Shown piece after piece: positions 1-8,643 of a stretch of DNA of 64,000 bases. Each line of letters opens with the position of its first letter. Position 1 is the stretch's first letter. The stretch is taken from contig NZ_CP062231.1 of the NCBI RefSeq assembly GCF_024707525.1, forward strand, positions 124,001-188,000. Reading direction: 5' to 3'. The notes under the pieces were generated by a model that ran no database searches, had not been told where the DNA came from, and saw only the letters and a list, made by a program, of their open reading frames with translations. The DNA is from Rhizobium sp. TH2 (GTDB lineage Bacteria > Pseudomonadota > Alphaproteobacteria > Rhizobiales > Rhizobiaceae). The position numbers were made by a program, and so were the translations under genes.

Positions 1-594
1 ACGAACGCCGTCGCCGAGGCGCAGGTCATCGAAAGGCAGCATGGAGTCGGCGAATGTACGCACTTCGCCCGGCTCGAGCTTGTATTCAATCGGTGGAATG
101 CCCGGTGCATCGATCTCCAGGCGGCGATTGATGAAATCTTCCGAGGTCGTCGCCGTCTCCACGCCGATCACCTTGCCGTTGAGGTCGGTGACCGTCTTGG
201 CGGTGTTGTCCTTGTGCACGACGTAGACGTATGGGCTGTAATAATAGACGCCCACGAAGTCGATCACCTTGGCACGCGGCTTCGTCGGCGTCACGGAGCC
301 GACGCCGAGATCGTAGCGGCCCTGCCAGCGGCCACCGGTGAGCGTTGCCCAATCCGGCGTTTCGAAGCTGACCTCGACGCCGAGGCGCTTGGCGATCTCG
401 CGCGAAACATCGATATCGAAGCCGACCATCTGGTTGCTGTCGTCAAGATAGCTCTGGGGCGGCCAACCGCTGTTAGTGGCGACGACCATCGCCTTCTTTT
501 CCAGCACGCGATCGAGCGTTGCTCCAGCTTGAGCCTGCGTCGATAGCGTCATTGCGGCCGCGCCGAGCGCGAGCCATGTCAAAAGTCTCCTCAT
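1..594 (-). CDS. Polar amino-acid ABC transporter solute-binding protein (C-terminus cut off by window edge)
   Basis: Reading leftward from an ATG at 594, 198 codons stay open to base 1, so the C-terminus lies outside the window. Residues 1-24 form a signal peptide (basic start, hydrophobic core, AQA-type cleavage). The mature part has the layout of family-3 periplasmic binding proteins: an early motif SGWPPQSY, then MVGFDIDVSREIAKRLG, then the W-x-T-L-x-G-R-x-D stretch and a VIGVETATTSEDF hinge. Family members deliver polar amino acids or opines to an inner-membrane ABC permease; that permease would lie outside the window to the left. The gene is separated by 114 bases from the FAD oxidase gene and probably has its own promoter. 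The substrate cannot be read from the sequence. Confidence 0.85.
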   Translation of the reverse strand, partial: MRRLLTWLALGAAAMTLSTQAQAGATLDRVLEKKAMVVATNSGWPPQSYLDDSNQMVGFDIDVSREIAKRLGVEVSFETPDWATLTGGRWQGRYDLGVGSVTPTKPRAKVIDFVGVYYYSPYVYVVHKDNTAKTVTDLNGKVIGVETATTSEDFINRRLEIDAPGIPPIEYKLEPGEVRTFADSMLPFDDLRLGDGVR

Positions 595-619
595 CGAAAT
601 CCTCCTTTTCGATCAATCA

Positions 620-648
620 TGCGTACAGAAATGTAAGATGTCTGACAA
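620..648 (-). promoter_or_regulatory. Possible promoter of the amino-acid binding-protein gene
   Basis: On the minus strand a TTGTCA (643-648) is followed after 17 bases by TACGCA (620-625), about 25 bases before the ATG at 594. The -35 box is good and the -10 box is poor, so this is only a candidate. Confidence 0.3.
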
Positions 649-708
649 CATTAGATGAAAGGAAACTTGAGGCCCTGTCAAGAGCGCGTCTACGTGCCCC
701 GTACATGA

Positions 709-1995
709 TTAGGCGCTTCGCTCCTCGTCGAGCCTGTCGCGCAGCATGCTCCAAGGCAGGAGTATATTGGGTGCGTGCTTGAGAAGCCCGTGAAAGGGTA
801 TCTCCCTTGGCGGGGCATAAGGGATCGGCAAGGCGCTGGCCGGTATGCCGGACGCCCAGGTAGCAATTTCCCGGCCGAGCGCCGTGGTCAGCGCGATGCC
901 GCGGCCGTTGCAGGCAAAGCCCGCGAGCAGTCCGGGACCGAGGTCGACCAGATGCGGCAGGAAATCCGGCTCGACCGCAGCCATGCCCGACCAGGCCCAG
1001 GCGATCGGAGGGACGTCGCCGAGTTCCAGCATCTTAGCCAGACGCCGGTGGATAGTGCCCGGCACGCGCGTCCCGGCGCCCGGACCGAAGACATGCATGC
1101 CCCCGCTGATGAGGCGGTTGTCGGCATCGAAGCGGAAGGTGAAGAGATTGCGGCGGGTATCGGAGACCGACTGGTTGCCGGGCAGGAGGCGCTTCCTGAC
1201 TTCGCGCGGCAGAGGTTCGGTGGCGATCTGGAAGACCCGGAGCGGGAAATAGGTCCGGGCGAGTTCGGGTCGCAGTTTGCCGCCATAGGCATTTGTGGCG
1301 ATGAAGACTTTGCCGGCGCGGACGGTGCCAGTGGCGGTCGTCAGCGTGTAGCCCTCGTTCGCGCGGGATATCGCGGTCACCGGGCTCCGTTCGAAGATGC
1401 GCGCGCCGGCGGCCTCGGCGGCATCCGCCAGGCCGCGTGCATAGGCAACGGGATCGAGGAGACCGCCCGAACGGTCCGTCCAGCTTCCGGCATAGCCCTT
1501 GGCACCCGTGACGCTCTCGGTCTCCGATCTGCCCATGACGACGACCGGGCGGCCGCGACTCGCCCACTGGGCGGCACGTGATTTGACCTTGTCAAAAGCG
1601 GCGGCGGAATGCGCGGGCTGGATCCAGCCGCTCTGCTCGGCCTGGCATTCTATGTTGTGGCGACGGATGAGTTCGAAAACGAGGTCGGCGCTCGTGCTGG
1701 CGAAGCGGATCAGTCGCTCGCCGCGCTCAGTACCCAGCTCGGCGATGATGTCGTCCGGGTCCTTCTTGGCGAAATTCGGAACCACAAAGCCGGCATTGCG
1801 GCCCGTCGCGCCCCAGGCGATGATCTCGGCCTCGAGCAGCACCACCGAGAGACCTTTCGCGGCCGCATGCAGGGCGGTCGACAGGCCGGAAAAGCCGCCG
1901 CCGATGATGGCGAGGTCCGCATCGACAGTCTCCGTGAGCGCCGGGCGTTCGCGATAGTCTCCGCCGATCGCGTGCCAGAGCGAAATCGCGGTCAT
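709..1995 (-). CDS. FAD-dependent amine/amino-acid oxidoreductase (DAO family)
   Basis: A 428-residue protein starting MTAISLWHAIGG. It carries the N-terminal dinucleotide-binding motif GGGFSG at about residues 28-33, followed by the ATGRNAGF signature typical of the glycine oxidase / gamma-glutamylputrescine oxidase branch of the DAO superfamily (COG0665). A C-terminal ACNGRGIALTTALG segment closes the FAD site. Such enzymes oxidise primary or secondary amines or D-amino acids to imines with release of ammonia. The start at 1995 is chosen because it overlaps the livM stop by four bases (ATGA). The frame stays open much further upstream, but that part is antisense-like sequence inside livM. 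As last gene of the liv operon it probably acts on the imported substrate. Confidence 0.88.
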   Translation of the reverse strand: MTAISLWHAIGGDYRERPALTETVDADLAIIGGGFSGLSTALHAAAKGLSVVLLEAEIIAWGATGRNAGFVVPNFAKKDPDDIIAELGTERGERLIRFASTSADLVFELIRRHNIECQAEQSGWIQPAHSAAAFDKVKSRAAQWASRGRPVVVMGRSETESVTGAKGYAGSWTDRSGGLLDPVAYARGLADAAEAAGARIFERSPVTAISRANEGYTLTTATGTVRAGKVFIATNAYGGKLRPELARTYFPLRVFQIATEPLPREVRKRLLPGNQSVSDTRRNLFTFRFDADNRLISGGMHVFGPGAGTRVPGTIHRRLAKMLELGDVPPIAWAWSGMAAVEPDFLPHLVDLGPGLLAGFACNGRGIALTTALGREIATWASGIPASALPIPYAPPREIPFHGLLKHAPNILLPWSMLRDRLDEERSA

Positions 1996-2969
1996 GAGGA
2001 TGGACCGGCAGGCTCGGCGGCGGGCTTCGGGGCCGGGCGGCGGCGCTCGACGAGGTTGCCGAACAGGCCGTTCGGTCTGATCAGCAGGATGACGCAGAGC
2101 ATCACGCCGATGGCGACGATCTGCAATGCGGCGGCGCGGGCCTGCTGGTCGGCAGGTGCAAGCGAGCTGACAAGGGCACCCGATCCGGCCCAGATCGCCC
2201 AGACCAGCACCGACCCGATGACGGCGCCGCGATTGCTGCCCGATCCGCCGACGATCAGCATCACCCAGACCTGGAAGGTCAGCATGGGCGTGTAATTGTC
2301 CGGTGCGATGAAGCCGATGAAATGGGCCTGGACCGCGCCGGCGAGGCCCATCAGCGCGCCGCCGACGGCGAAGGCCTGGACGCGGTAGAAGCGGGCGCTC
2401 TTGCCGAGCGAGATCGCCGCCCGCTCGTCCTCGCGCAGCGCCTTGAGGACGCGGCCCCACGGGCTGCGCGCAAGGTGCTGGAGGGCTAGGTATGCGATGA
2501 GCGTCACTGCGGACACCACGGCAAGATTGGCGAGGTTGAAATAGATCGGCGTCTCGGCAAGCGCGGCGAAGGGCCTCGGGATGAAGCCGACGCCGAAGGC
2601 GCCGCCAGTGACGCTCTGCGCGTTGAGGGCCACGAGCTGGACGACGACGGCGACGCCGAAGGTAGTGATCGCGAGATAGTCCGATTTCAGCCGTAGCGTG
2701 GCGAAGCCGGTGATCGCCGCGGCGATGCCTGCCACGAGCATTGCCCCCAGCCAGCCGGCGACGATCGGCAGGCCGAAGCCGCCGAACCGGACGGGATCGT
2801 CGGGCGTGGTCATCAGCGCCGACGTATAGGCCCCGATCGCGACGAAGCCCGCGACCCCGACATTGAACAGGCCGGTGAGCCCCCATTGCAGGTTCAGCCC
2901 GAGGCTGATCAGGGCGAAGACCAGCGCCGTGGTGAGGAAGAAGGCGACATATCCGAGAAGATCGATCAT
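1992..2969 (-). CDS. livM: Branched-chain amino-acid-type ABC permease LivM
   Basis: A 325-residue, very hydrophobic protein with about eight or nine membrane segments and the LivM/HisM-type signature around LKALREDERAAISLG (about residues 170-185), the cytoplasmic loop that touches the ATPase. It pairs with LivH to form the translocation channel. ATG 2969 is chosen because it gives the four-base overlap with the livH stop and places the first membrane helix directly after the start; the frame is open further upstream but without a better start. The C-terminal tail is rich in Ala, Pro and Arg. The substrate class (hydrophobic amino acid, amide or aromatic acid) is not fixed by the sequence. 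Confidence 0.9.
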   Translation of the reverse strand: MIDLLGYVAFFLTTALVFALISLGLNLQWGLTGLFNVGVAGFVAIGAYTSALMTTPDDPVRFGGFGLPIVAGWLGAMLVAGIAAAITGFATLRLKSDYLAITTFGVAVVVQLVALNAQSVTGGAFGVGFIPRPFAALAETPIYFNLANLAVVSAVTLIAYLALQHLARSPWGRVLKALREDERAAISLGKSARFYRVQAFAVGGALMGLAGAVQAHFIGFIAPDNYTPMLTFQVWVMLIVGGSGSNRGAVIGSVLVWAIWAGSGALVSSLAPADQQARAAALQIVAIGVMLCVILLIRPNGLFGNLVERRRPAPKPAAEPAGPSS

Positions 2970-3874
2970 CGTTCCCTCACTCCGAAAATTCCGATCGGCC
3001 GCACGAAGAGCACTCCCATCAGGATGATGAAGGAGATCGCGGCGCGCCATTCGGCACCGATCAACTGGACGGCGGCGGCCTCTGCGAGGCCGATGATCAG
3101 CCCGCCGAGAACAGCGCCGGTGACCGAACCGATGCCGCCGAGAATGGCCGCGGCGAACATCGGCAGCAGCATGTCGAAGCCCATCAGCGGCCGGACCTGC
3201 ACCAGGATGCCGATCATGACGCCGGCAACGCAGGCAAGTGCACCGCCGAGCATCCAGGTGACCCGGACGACCTTGGCGACATCGATGCCCACGACCCGGG
3301 CGAGCGCCATGTTCTGGCTGACGGCCCGCATCGATCGTCCCGTCTGGGTGCGTGTCATCAGCAGGTGTGTGGCGGTGACCAGTGCGGCGATGACGATGAG
3401 AAGCGCGACCTGGTCGGGCGTGACGCGGATGCCCAATCCAACCGGCATCGCCATCTGGATCGCCTTGCTGAAATAGGCCGGCCGCGAGGTGAAGATGAAT
3501 TCGAGCAGGCTGCGCAGAGCCATCGACGCGCCGAAGCTCGCCATCACGACGATGATCGCCTGTCCGCGTGACCTGAGGCGGGCGAAAAGGACGATGTCAA
3601 GTGCCAGTGCCAGCAGGCCGGTGATCGCGGCGCCGAGGATGACGGCGACGATCAGCGGCCAACCGAAGGAGAGCGCGCCGATCGGCGCGAACTTTCCGAA
3701 TATCGCGCCGATGGCGCTGACGACAGCGAGCGTCGCATAGGTGCCCCAGGCCATGAAGTCGCCATGGGCGAAGTTGGAGAAGCGCAGGATGGAATAGGTG
3801 AGCGTGACGCCGATGGCGCCGAGGCCGATCATCGAGCCCGTCAGCAGGCCATCGACAATGAATTGCAGGTTCAT
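2966..3874 (-). CDS. livH: Branched-chain amino-acid-type ABC permease LivH
   Basis: A 302-residue integral membrane protein of the LivH family, of normal length. The N-terminus GSMIGLGAIGVTLTYSILRF followed by SNFAHGDF is the classic LivH signature, and the MRAVSQNMALARVVGID loop near residues 180-197 is the coupling segment. About eight membrane helices are visible. It is third in the leftward operon livG-livF-livH-livM, and overlaps both neighbours by four bases, implying translational coupling and equal stoichiometry of the two permease subunits. Confidence 0.92.
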   Translation of the reverse strand: MNLQFIVDGLLTGSMIGLGAIGVTLTYSILRFSNFAHGDFMAWGTYATLAVVSAIGAIFGKFAPIGALSFGWPLIVAVILGAAITGLLALALDIVLFARLRSRGQAIIVVMASFGASMALRSLLEFIFTSRPAYFSKAIQMAMPVGLGIRVTPDQVALLIVIAALVTATHLLMTRTQTGRSMRAVSQNMALARVVGIDVAKVVRVTWMLGGALACVAGVMIGILVQVRPLMGFDMLLPMFAAAILGGIGSVTGAVLGGLIIGLAEAAAVQLIGAEWRAAISFIILMGVLFVRPIGIFGVRER

Positions 3875-4617
3875 GGCTGGCCTCCCGATGGCTGGTGGGC
3901 GCGCTGGCCGAGATAGAGCTCCGCGACGACGGGGTCGTTCCAGAGTTCCGAGGCCACGCCCTCGTGGGCCTCTCGGCCCTCTACCAGCACATAGGCACGG
4001 TCGCCGATGGCGAGCGCGGCCCTGGCATTCTGCTCGACGAGCAGGATGGTCATTCCCGCGCCGCGAATGTCGCTCAGCATCGCGAAAACCATGGAGACGA
4101 GCTTTGGCGAGAGGCCGGCCGAGGGCTCGTCGAGCACGAGCAGCTTCGGCTCGACGATCAAGGCGCGGGCGACGGCGAGCATCTGCCGCTGGCCCCCCGA
4201 GAGATTGCCGGCGCTCGTGCGGCGGAAGTTCCTGAGGTCAGGAAAAGTCTCGTACATGCGCTCGATGCGCTCGGCGGCGACCTTCGGCTTCAGAATGCCG
4301 CCGGCGGTGCGGAGATTGTCCTCGACGCTCATCAGCGGGAAAATGTTCTCGGTCTGCGGCACGAAGGCGAGGCCACGGCGCACCATCTGATGAGCGGGCA
4401 GCGTCGTGATATCGTCGCCATCGAGCAGGACCGTGCCGCCGGAGACCGGAACCAAGCCGGCGATCGCCTTGATCAGGCTCGACTTTCCGGCGCCGTTGGG
4501 GCCGAGCACGACGACGATCTCGCCGCGATCGACACGGATCGATGCGCCGCGCACGATGGGTACGCCCGGCTCGTAGCCGGCGACCAGGTCGGAAACCTCA
4601 AGCACGGGCCGCGTCAT
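3871..4617 (-). CDS. livF: Branched-chain amino-acid-type ABC transporter ATPase LivF
   Basis: A 248-residue single-domain ABC ATPase. Walker A is GPNGAGKSS (about residues 38-46), the Q-loop is VPQTENIFP, the signature is NLSGGQRQM and Walker B is LLVLDEPSAGLSP. The short form, and the ENIFP Q-loop region, are typical of LivF. It powers the LivHM channel as a heterodimer with LivG. It overlaps livG and livH by four bases on either side. All catalytic motifs are intact. Confidence 0.92.
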   Translation of the reverse strand: MTRPVLEVSDLVAGYEPGVPIVRGASIRVDRGEIVVVLGPNGAGKSSLIKAIAGLVPVSGGTVLLDGDDITTLPAHQMVRRGLAFVPQTENIFPLMSVEDNLRTAGGILKPKVAAERIERMYETFPDLRNFRRTSAGNLSGGQRQMLAVARALIVEPKLLVLDEPSAGLSPKLVSMVFAMLSDIRGAGMTILLVEQNARAALAIGDRAYVLVEGREAHEGVASELWNDPVVAELYLGQRAHQPSGGQP

Positions 4618-5414
4618 GCCGCGCCTCCGAGATAGGCCTCGATGACGCGGGGATCGCGGGCGACCTCGCTTGCCGTCCCCTCGGCGATCAATTGCCCACT
4701 CGCCATGACCAGCACGCGATGGCAGAGGCGGGTGACCATATCGATATTGTGCTCGATAAGCAGGAAAGTAACGCCGCGCGCGTTGATCTCGCGAATGCGG
4801 TCCATGATCACTTCAAGCAGCGTGGCGTTGACGCCTGCCGCCGGCTCATCGAGAAGGATGATCGCGGGGTCGGCCATCATCACGCGCGCCAGTTCGAGCA
4901 GCTTGCGCTGCCCGCCGGAGAGCACGCGCGCCGGCTCGTGGGCGAGACGCGAAAGCAGCAACAGATCGAGCAGTTCCATCGCCTTCGTCTCGGCCGCGCG
5001 CTCCTCGGCGGCGACACGGAAGGGATTGAGGAAATTGGCGAGCAGCTTCTCGCCGGTCTGGTTCTGCGCGGCGAGCATGACATTTTCCACGAGGCTCAGG
5101 TTGGCGAGCGGCCGCGGGATCTGGAAGGTCCGTCCGAGGCCACGCCCGATGCGACGGTGCGGCATCTCGCGCGACACGTCGACGCCATTGAGGACGATGT
5201 GGCCCGATGTCGGCGGCAGGCTACCGGCGAGCAGGTCGAACATCGTGGTCTTGCCGGCGCCATTCGGACCGATCAAGCCCAGGATTTCGCCTTGGCGGAC
5301 ATCGAAGGTCACGTCGTTGACGGCATGAAGGCCGCCGAAGCGCCGGATGACGTTTCTTGCGCTCAGCACGGCGGAACCTGGCGGCTCCACCCTTCTCGCT
5401 TCCCCTGGACTCAT
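4614..5414 (-). CDS. livG: Branched-chain amino-acid-type ABC transporter ATPase LivG
   Basis: A 266-residue ABC ATPase, first gene of the leftward liv operon. Walker A is GPNGAGKTT, followed by the LivG-specific GLGRTFQIPRPLANLSLVEN region; the signature is VLSGGQRKL and Walker B is IILLDEPAAGVN. The C-terminal extension typical of LivG (RVLVMASGQLIAEG, then IEAYLGG) is present. The start at 5414 has a GAGGG ribosome site. The N-terminus carries about 16 extra residues before the ABC domain. Transcription begins in the 5415-5536 gap shared with the divergent gntR gene. Confidence 0.92.
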   Translation of the reverse strand: MSPGEARRVEPPGSAVLSARNVIRRFGGLHAVNDVTFDVRQGEILGLIGPNGAGKTTMFDLLAGSLPPTSGHIVLNGVDVSREMPHRRIGRGLGRTFQIPRPLANLSLVENVMLAAQNQTGEKLLANFLNPFRVAAEERAAETKAMELLDLLLLSRLAHEPARVLSGGQRKLLELARVMMADPAIILLDEPAAGVNATLLEVIMDRIREINARGVTFLLIEHNIDMVTRLCHRVLVMASGQLIAEGTASEVARDPRVIEAYLGGAA

Positions 5415-5457
5415 CGGACCCTCTGGCCGAAGCGTTTGTCGCTTCGTGATTTTTGAT

Positions 5458-5484
5458 TTGTGATCACACTTGCGTTGATCACAA
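5458..5484. promoter_or_regulatory. Perfect inverted-repeat operator between livG and gntR
   Basis: TTGTGATCA (5458-5466) and TGATCACAA (5476-5484) are exact reverse complements separated by nine bases; each arm contains the palindrome TGATCA. The site lies in the 122-base gap between the divergent livG (start 5414) and gntR (start 5537) genes, where a FadR/FCD-type GntR protein would be expected to control both operons. A smaller hairpin with arms CGAAGCG/CGCTTCG lies at 5428-5446 in the livG leader. Binding by the adjacent GntR is inferred from position only. Confidence 0.65.
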
Positions 5485-5536
5485 TATTAAGCTTAAAATA
5501 ATTGGCAAGAGAAAAATCGCGAGGAAACGGGACGCG

Positions 5537-6280
5537 ATGCGATCAGCGGTAACCGACAAGAGTAGCAACGACCTCTCTGCCGCCCAGTTGATGCCGGTGG
5601 GGCGCGAGACCGTGCAGGATCGGGTCTATTCCGAGTTGCGGCGCGCGCTGATCGGCGGCATGTTCGAGCCGAGCCAGGTGCTGACGATCCGTGGTCTCGC
5701 CGATGCGCTCGCCACCAGCACCATGCCGGTGCGCGAGGCCGTCGGCCGGCTGATCACCGAAAAGGCGCTGGAGGCGCTGCCGAACCGCTCCGCCCGCGTG
5801 CCGCCGATTACGATCGAGCGCATGTCCGATCTGCTGCGCACCCGCATCCTGATCGAAGGCGAGGCGATTGCGCTCGCCACCGAACGCATGACCGGGCCGG
5901 ATTTCGCGCGTATCGAGGCGCTGCTGCACGAATGGGACGAGATGCGCGCCCTCAAGCAGCCCAAGGACGTCGACCGCGAGGTGACGCTCAATCAGAGGTT
6001 CCACTTCGAGATCTACCGCTCCTGCGGCTCGTCCGTCCTGATGCCGATGATCGAGAGCCTGTGGCTGCAATCCGGCCCCTGCATCCGCGTGGCGATCTAT
6101 GCCTTCTCGGAAGCGGGCGAGGTCGATACCGCCCAATATCATCGCCGCATCGTCAGTGCGCTCGCGACCAAGGATGTCGATGCCGCGCGAGAGGCGCTCG
6201 CCGCCGACATTTCCCGGCCGTTCGAATATCTGCGCAGCAAGATGCTCGCCGAGGAAAAGCTGAGGGAGGTGAGCAAATGA
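5537..6280 (+). CDS. GntR-family transcriptional regulator (FadR/FCD type)
   Basis: A 247-residue regulator. Residues 24-90 form the GntR winged helix (VYSELRRALIGG, then LTIRGLADALATSTMPVREAVGRL with the recognition helix), and the C-terminal FCD domain (about 95-225) is helical with the metal-site pattern D..H...H (for example FHFEIYRSCG). ATG 5537 has the ribosome site GAGGAAACGG; the frame is open upstream but would read through the operator palindrome, so the longer start is rejected. It overlaps the next gene by four bases. It most likely represses both divergent operons and senses the transported compound or a metabolite. Confidence 0.9.
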   Translation: MRSAVTDKSSNDLSAAQLMPVGRETVQDRVYSELRRALIGGMFEPSQVLTIRGLADALATSTMPVREAVGRLITEKALEALPNRSARVPPITIERMSDLLRTRILIEGEAIALATERMTGPDFARIEALLHEWDEMRALKQPKDVDREVTLNQRFHFEIYRSCGSSVLMPMIESLWLQSGPCIRVAIYAFSEAGEVDTAQYHRRIVSALATKDVDAAREALAADISRPFEYLRSKMLAEEKLREVSK

Positions 6281-6765
6281 TGACCCGTGCAATCCTGATC
6301 GAGGAATCGAGGTCCGGCCTTTCGGTCAAGGCGCTGCTGCTCGACGGTAAGGCGCCCGACAACGCAGCCTTCCTGTGGGAGTATCTCACTGAGCCCCGCA
6401 TTGTCGGCGGTATCCATGCAATGTGGACGGGGCCGGAAATATCTTGCCCGGTCCCGTCTGATCATCTTGAGGGCGCGGCCTATGCAAAGCCGCTGCCGGC
6501 CGAGAATGCGACCCTCAATCCGCAGCCTGGCGATATCGTCATCTCCTACGTGCCGCCGCGCATGTGGGGCGGCAATCCGAACGCCATCTTCGACATCGGC
6601 CTTTTCTATGGCGCGGGCGCGCGATTGCTGTTCCCGATCGGCTGGCTCGCGGGCAGCGTCGTCGCCCAGGTGGCGACCGAGGGGCGGGACCATTTTGCGG
6701 CGGCCTGCGGCGTCATTCGCCGCAACGGCGCCTGCGAGGTTACATTCAGCCGGGCGGAGGCGTGA
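6277..6765 (+). CDS. DUF3830 family protein (cyclophilin-like fold)
   Basis: A 162-residue protein without signal peptide or membrane segment. The N-terminal pattern SVKALLLDGKAPDNAAFLWEYL followed by a G-G-x-x-H-A-x-W-x-G-x-E-I motif matches the DUF3830 family, which shares the cyclophilin-like beta barrel but has no established activity. A PGDIVISYVPPRMWGG segment near residues 88-103 is the family's second conserved block. The start overlaps the gntR stop by four bases (a second ATG follows at 6280). DUF3830 genes are repeatedly found next to transporters and amidases in my general recollection; the function here is unknown. Confidence 0.75.
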   Translation: MMTRAILIEESRSGLSVKALLLDGKAPDNAAFLWEYLTEPRIVGGIHAMWTGPEISCPVPSDHLEGAAYAKPLPAENATLNPQPGDIVISYVPPRMWGGNPNAIFDIGLFYGAGARLLFPIGWLAGSVVAQVATEGRDHFAAACGVIRRNGACEVTFSRAEA

Positions 6766-6766
6766 C

Positions 6767-7126
6767 ATGAGCGGCATCGATGACGGTTTCGAGCTCTACG
6801 ACCTCCGGGTCGAGGCGGTGATCCCAGAGGGCAAGCCGATCTATTGCGGCGCCAGGCCAGGCGACTATTTCGAGTTGCGTGGCGAGATGTTGTCGATGCC
6901 GGCAGACCAGGGCTTTTCCATCTATTCGATCTCGGCGGTGCTGCCGCTCCTCGCCGCCAAGCAGCGCGAGACGCACCCGAACGACTGGATGACCTCGGAT
7001 GCCGAGATCGCCTGCCCGGACCCCAATTGCGGCAGCCGCCTCAGGATCGTCCGGCTCGGCAAGCGGCGGTTCAGCCATGCCGAGACGACGGCTGTGCCAT
7101 TGCCTACTGAAAGAGAATCACGATGA
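6767..7126 (+). CDS. TIGR04076 family protein
   Basis: A 119-residue protein starting MSGIDDGFELYDLRVEAV. It has the TIGR04076 layout: a beta-strand start, a PGDYFELRGE block (about residues 31-40), a central SIYSISAVLPLLAAKQRE helix, and the closing ACPDPNCGSRLRIVRLG block with a CxxxxC pair. No catalytic activity is known for the family. It has a strong GGCGGAGG ribosome site, follows the DUF3830 stop by one base, and overlaps the next start by four bases, so it is produced in step with its neighbours. The final 15 residues after the conserved block are low-complexity. Confidence 0.72.
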   Translation: MSGIDDGFELYDLRVEAVIPEGKPIYCGARPGDYFELRGEMLSMPADQGFSIYSISAVLPLLAAKQRETHPNDWMTSDAEIACPDPNCGSRLRIVRLGKRRFSHAETTAVPLPTERESR

Positions 7127-8175
7127 GCAGGACCTTCCAACTCACGCCGGACTATGCGATTTCCCGCGTCATCCGTGGCGGATGGCAGCTCGCGGGCGGA
7201 CATGGCGCGATCGATCGCGCACAGGCGGTCGATGATCTGATCGCCGCCTTCGATGCCGGGATCAAGACCTATGACTGCGCCGATATCTATACCGGCGTCG
7301 AGGAATTGATCGGTGCGGCGCGTCTCAAGCTCGCCTCGGAACGCGGGCTGGATGTCGCCGCCAGCATGAAGGTGCATACCAAGCTGGTGCCGGATCTCGA
7401 AATCCTGCCGCGCATCAGCCGCGACTATATCAGGGGCATCGTCGAGCAGTCGCTGAAGCGTCTGAAGACCGAGCGGCTCGACCTCGTCCAGTTCCATTGG
7501 TGGGATTATGCCCATAGCGGCTATGTCGATGCGATGGGCTGGCTTGACGAGATGCGTGCCGAAGGCAAGGTCCGCAATCTGGGAACCACCAATTTCGATG
7601 CGCCGCGGCTTGCCGAGATCATCGGAGCGGGCGTGCCGCTGGTGAGCCAGCAGCTGCAATATTCGGTGCTCGACCAGCGGCCGACGCACTATGTAGCCGA
7701 ACTCGCCGCCCGCCACGGATTCAAGTTCCTGTGCTATGGCTCGGTTGCCGGCGGCTTCCTCAGCGACCGGTGGCTCGGCCAGCCGGAGCCGGATATGAAT
7801 CTCGAAAACCGATCGCTCGTCAAATACAAGCTCATCATCGACGACTTCGGTGGCTGGGATCTCTTCCAGGAACTGCTGCGGGCGCTCCGGAGCGTGGCCG
7901 ACCGTCACGGCGTCGATATCGCCACGATCGCGAGCGCCTGGGTTCTCACCCGCGAGCATGTCGCCGCCGTCATTGTCGGCGCTCGCAACCAGAGCCACGC
8001 ACTGGCCAATGCCGGCATCATGGACATCGTGCTTTCCGGCGAGGATCTCGCCGAGATCGGCGCCGTCGTCGGCCGGAGCACCGGCCCGGAAGGGGACGTC
8101 TATACGCTGGAGCGCGACCGGAAGGGTCGCCACGGCTCGATCATGCACTACAACCTCAATGCGGGGAAGAAATGA
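7123..8175 (+). CDS. Aldo/keto reductase
   Basis: A 350-residue AKR-superfamily oxidoreductase, a NAD(P)H-dependent carbonyl reductase or aldose dehydrogenase in a TIM barrel. The tetrad is visible as D-x-x-x-x-Y within TYDCADIYTG (about residues 48-57), a Lys in the ASMKVHTK strand and a His in QFHWWD (about 125). The NADP-binding C-terminus GARNQSHALAN (about 286-296) is intact. The AKR is of the Tas/YajO-like group with no recognised substrate. It overlaps TIGR04076 upstream and the NTF2-like gene downstream by four bases each. It most likely processes an intermediate formed from the compound imported by the divergent liv transporter. Confidence 0.88.
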   Translation: MSRTFQLTPDYAISRVIRGGWQLAGGHGAIDRAQAVDDLIAAFDAGIKTYDCADIYTGVEELIGAARLKLASERGLDVAASMKVHTKLVPDLEILPRISRDYIRGIVEQSLKRLKTERLDLVQFHWWDYAHSGYVDAMGWLDEMRAEGKVRNLGTTNFDAPRLAEIIGAGVPLVSQQLQYSVLDQRPTHYVAELAARHGFKFLCYGSVAGGFLSDRWLGQPEPDMNLENRSLVKYKLIIDDFGGWDLFQELLRALRSVADRHGVDIATIASAWVLTREHVAAVIVGARNQSHALANAGIMDIVLSGEDLAEIGAVVGRSTGPEGDVYTLERDRKGRHGSIMHYNLNAGKK

Positions 8176-8594
8176 GCGAATCTCCACTCTTCATCCGTGC
8201 CCGCGACGAGGTTGTGTCACTGCATGAATTCTTCGTCGCCTGGTACGACAAGAAGACTGCTGATGCGATCGACTTTGACCGTTTCGACAAGGTCATGGGG
8301 CCTGGCATACAGATGATCCCGCCCAGCGGCGACATGCTCGATCGGGACGCGGTCGTGTCCTATGTTCGCAACAACCGTGCGACCTTCGATGGCGACTATG
8401 CGATCGAGATTGCCGATGTCCAGTCCGCCTGGGAAGCCGGGAGCGCAATTGTCATTACCTATATCGAGAAGCAGGAGCGCCGTGGCGTGAAAACCGCGCG
8501 GCGCGCCTCCGCACTTTTCGTTGAAAGTTCATCGGCGCCCAACGGCGTCGAATGGCGCCATCTGCATGAAACCTGGATGCAGACGGCTGAATGA
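8172..8594 (+). CDS. NTF2-like / SnoaL-type small protein
   Basis: A 140-residue soluble protein. The sequence has the alpha/beta pattern of the NTF2-like cone fold: an N-terminal helix LHEFFVAWYDKK, then FDKVMGPGIQMIPPSG, a central strand YAIEIADVQSAWEAGSAIVITYIEKQ and the closing VEWRHLHETWM. Families of this fold include ketosteroid isomerases, polyketide cyclases and dehydratase subunits; an enzyme or small-molecule binding role is plausible but undetermined. The start overlaps the aldo/keto reductase stop by four bases. Its gene is followed after 49 bases by the binding-protein gene. Confidence 0.6.
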   Translation: MSESPLFIRARDEVVSLHEFFVAWYDKKTADAIDFDRFDKVMGPGIQMIPPSGDMLDRDAVVSYVRNNRATFDGDYAIEIADVQSAWEAGSAIVITYIEKQERRGVKTARRASALFVESSSAPNGVEWRHLHETWMQTAE

Positions 8595-8643
8595 GAACGG
8601 GTTCGAAAACTGGGAATAAATCACACCGAAAAGGGGAACCACG

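Noticed and set aside
595..708. GntR-type operator TGTCTGACA near 639-647
   Set aside because: The half sites are only four bases each and overlap an ordinary promoter candidate; the match is too short to support.
1996..2886. Upstream extension of the FAD oxidase frame by about 300 codons
   Set aside because: It lies wholly within livM on the same strand in another frame, is rich in Arg and Gly as expected from GC-rich off-frame reading, and the ATGA overlap gives a clear start at 1995.
5453..5536. Longer TTG start for the first GntR regulator
   Set aside because: It would translate the operator palindrome; ATG 5537 has a strong ribosome site and matches the usual GntR length.
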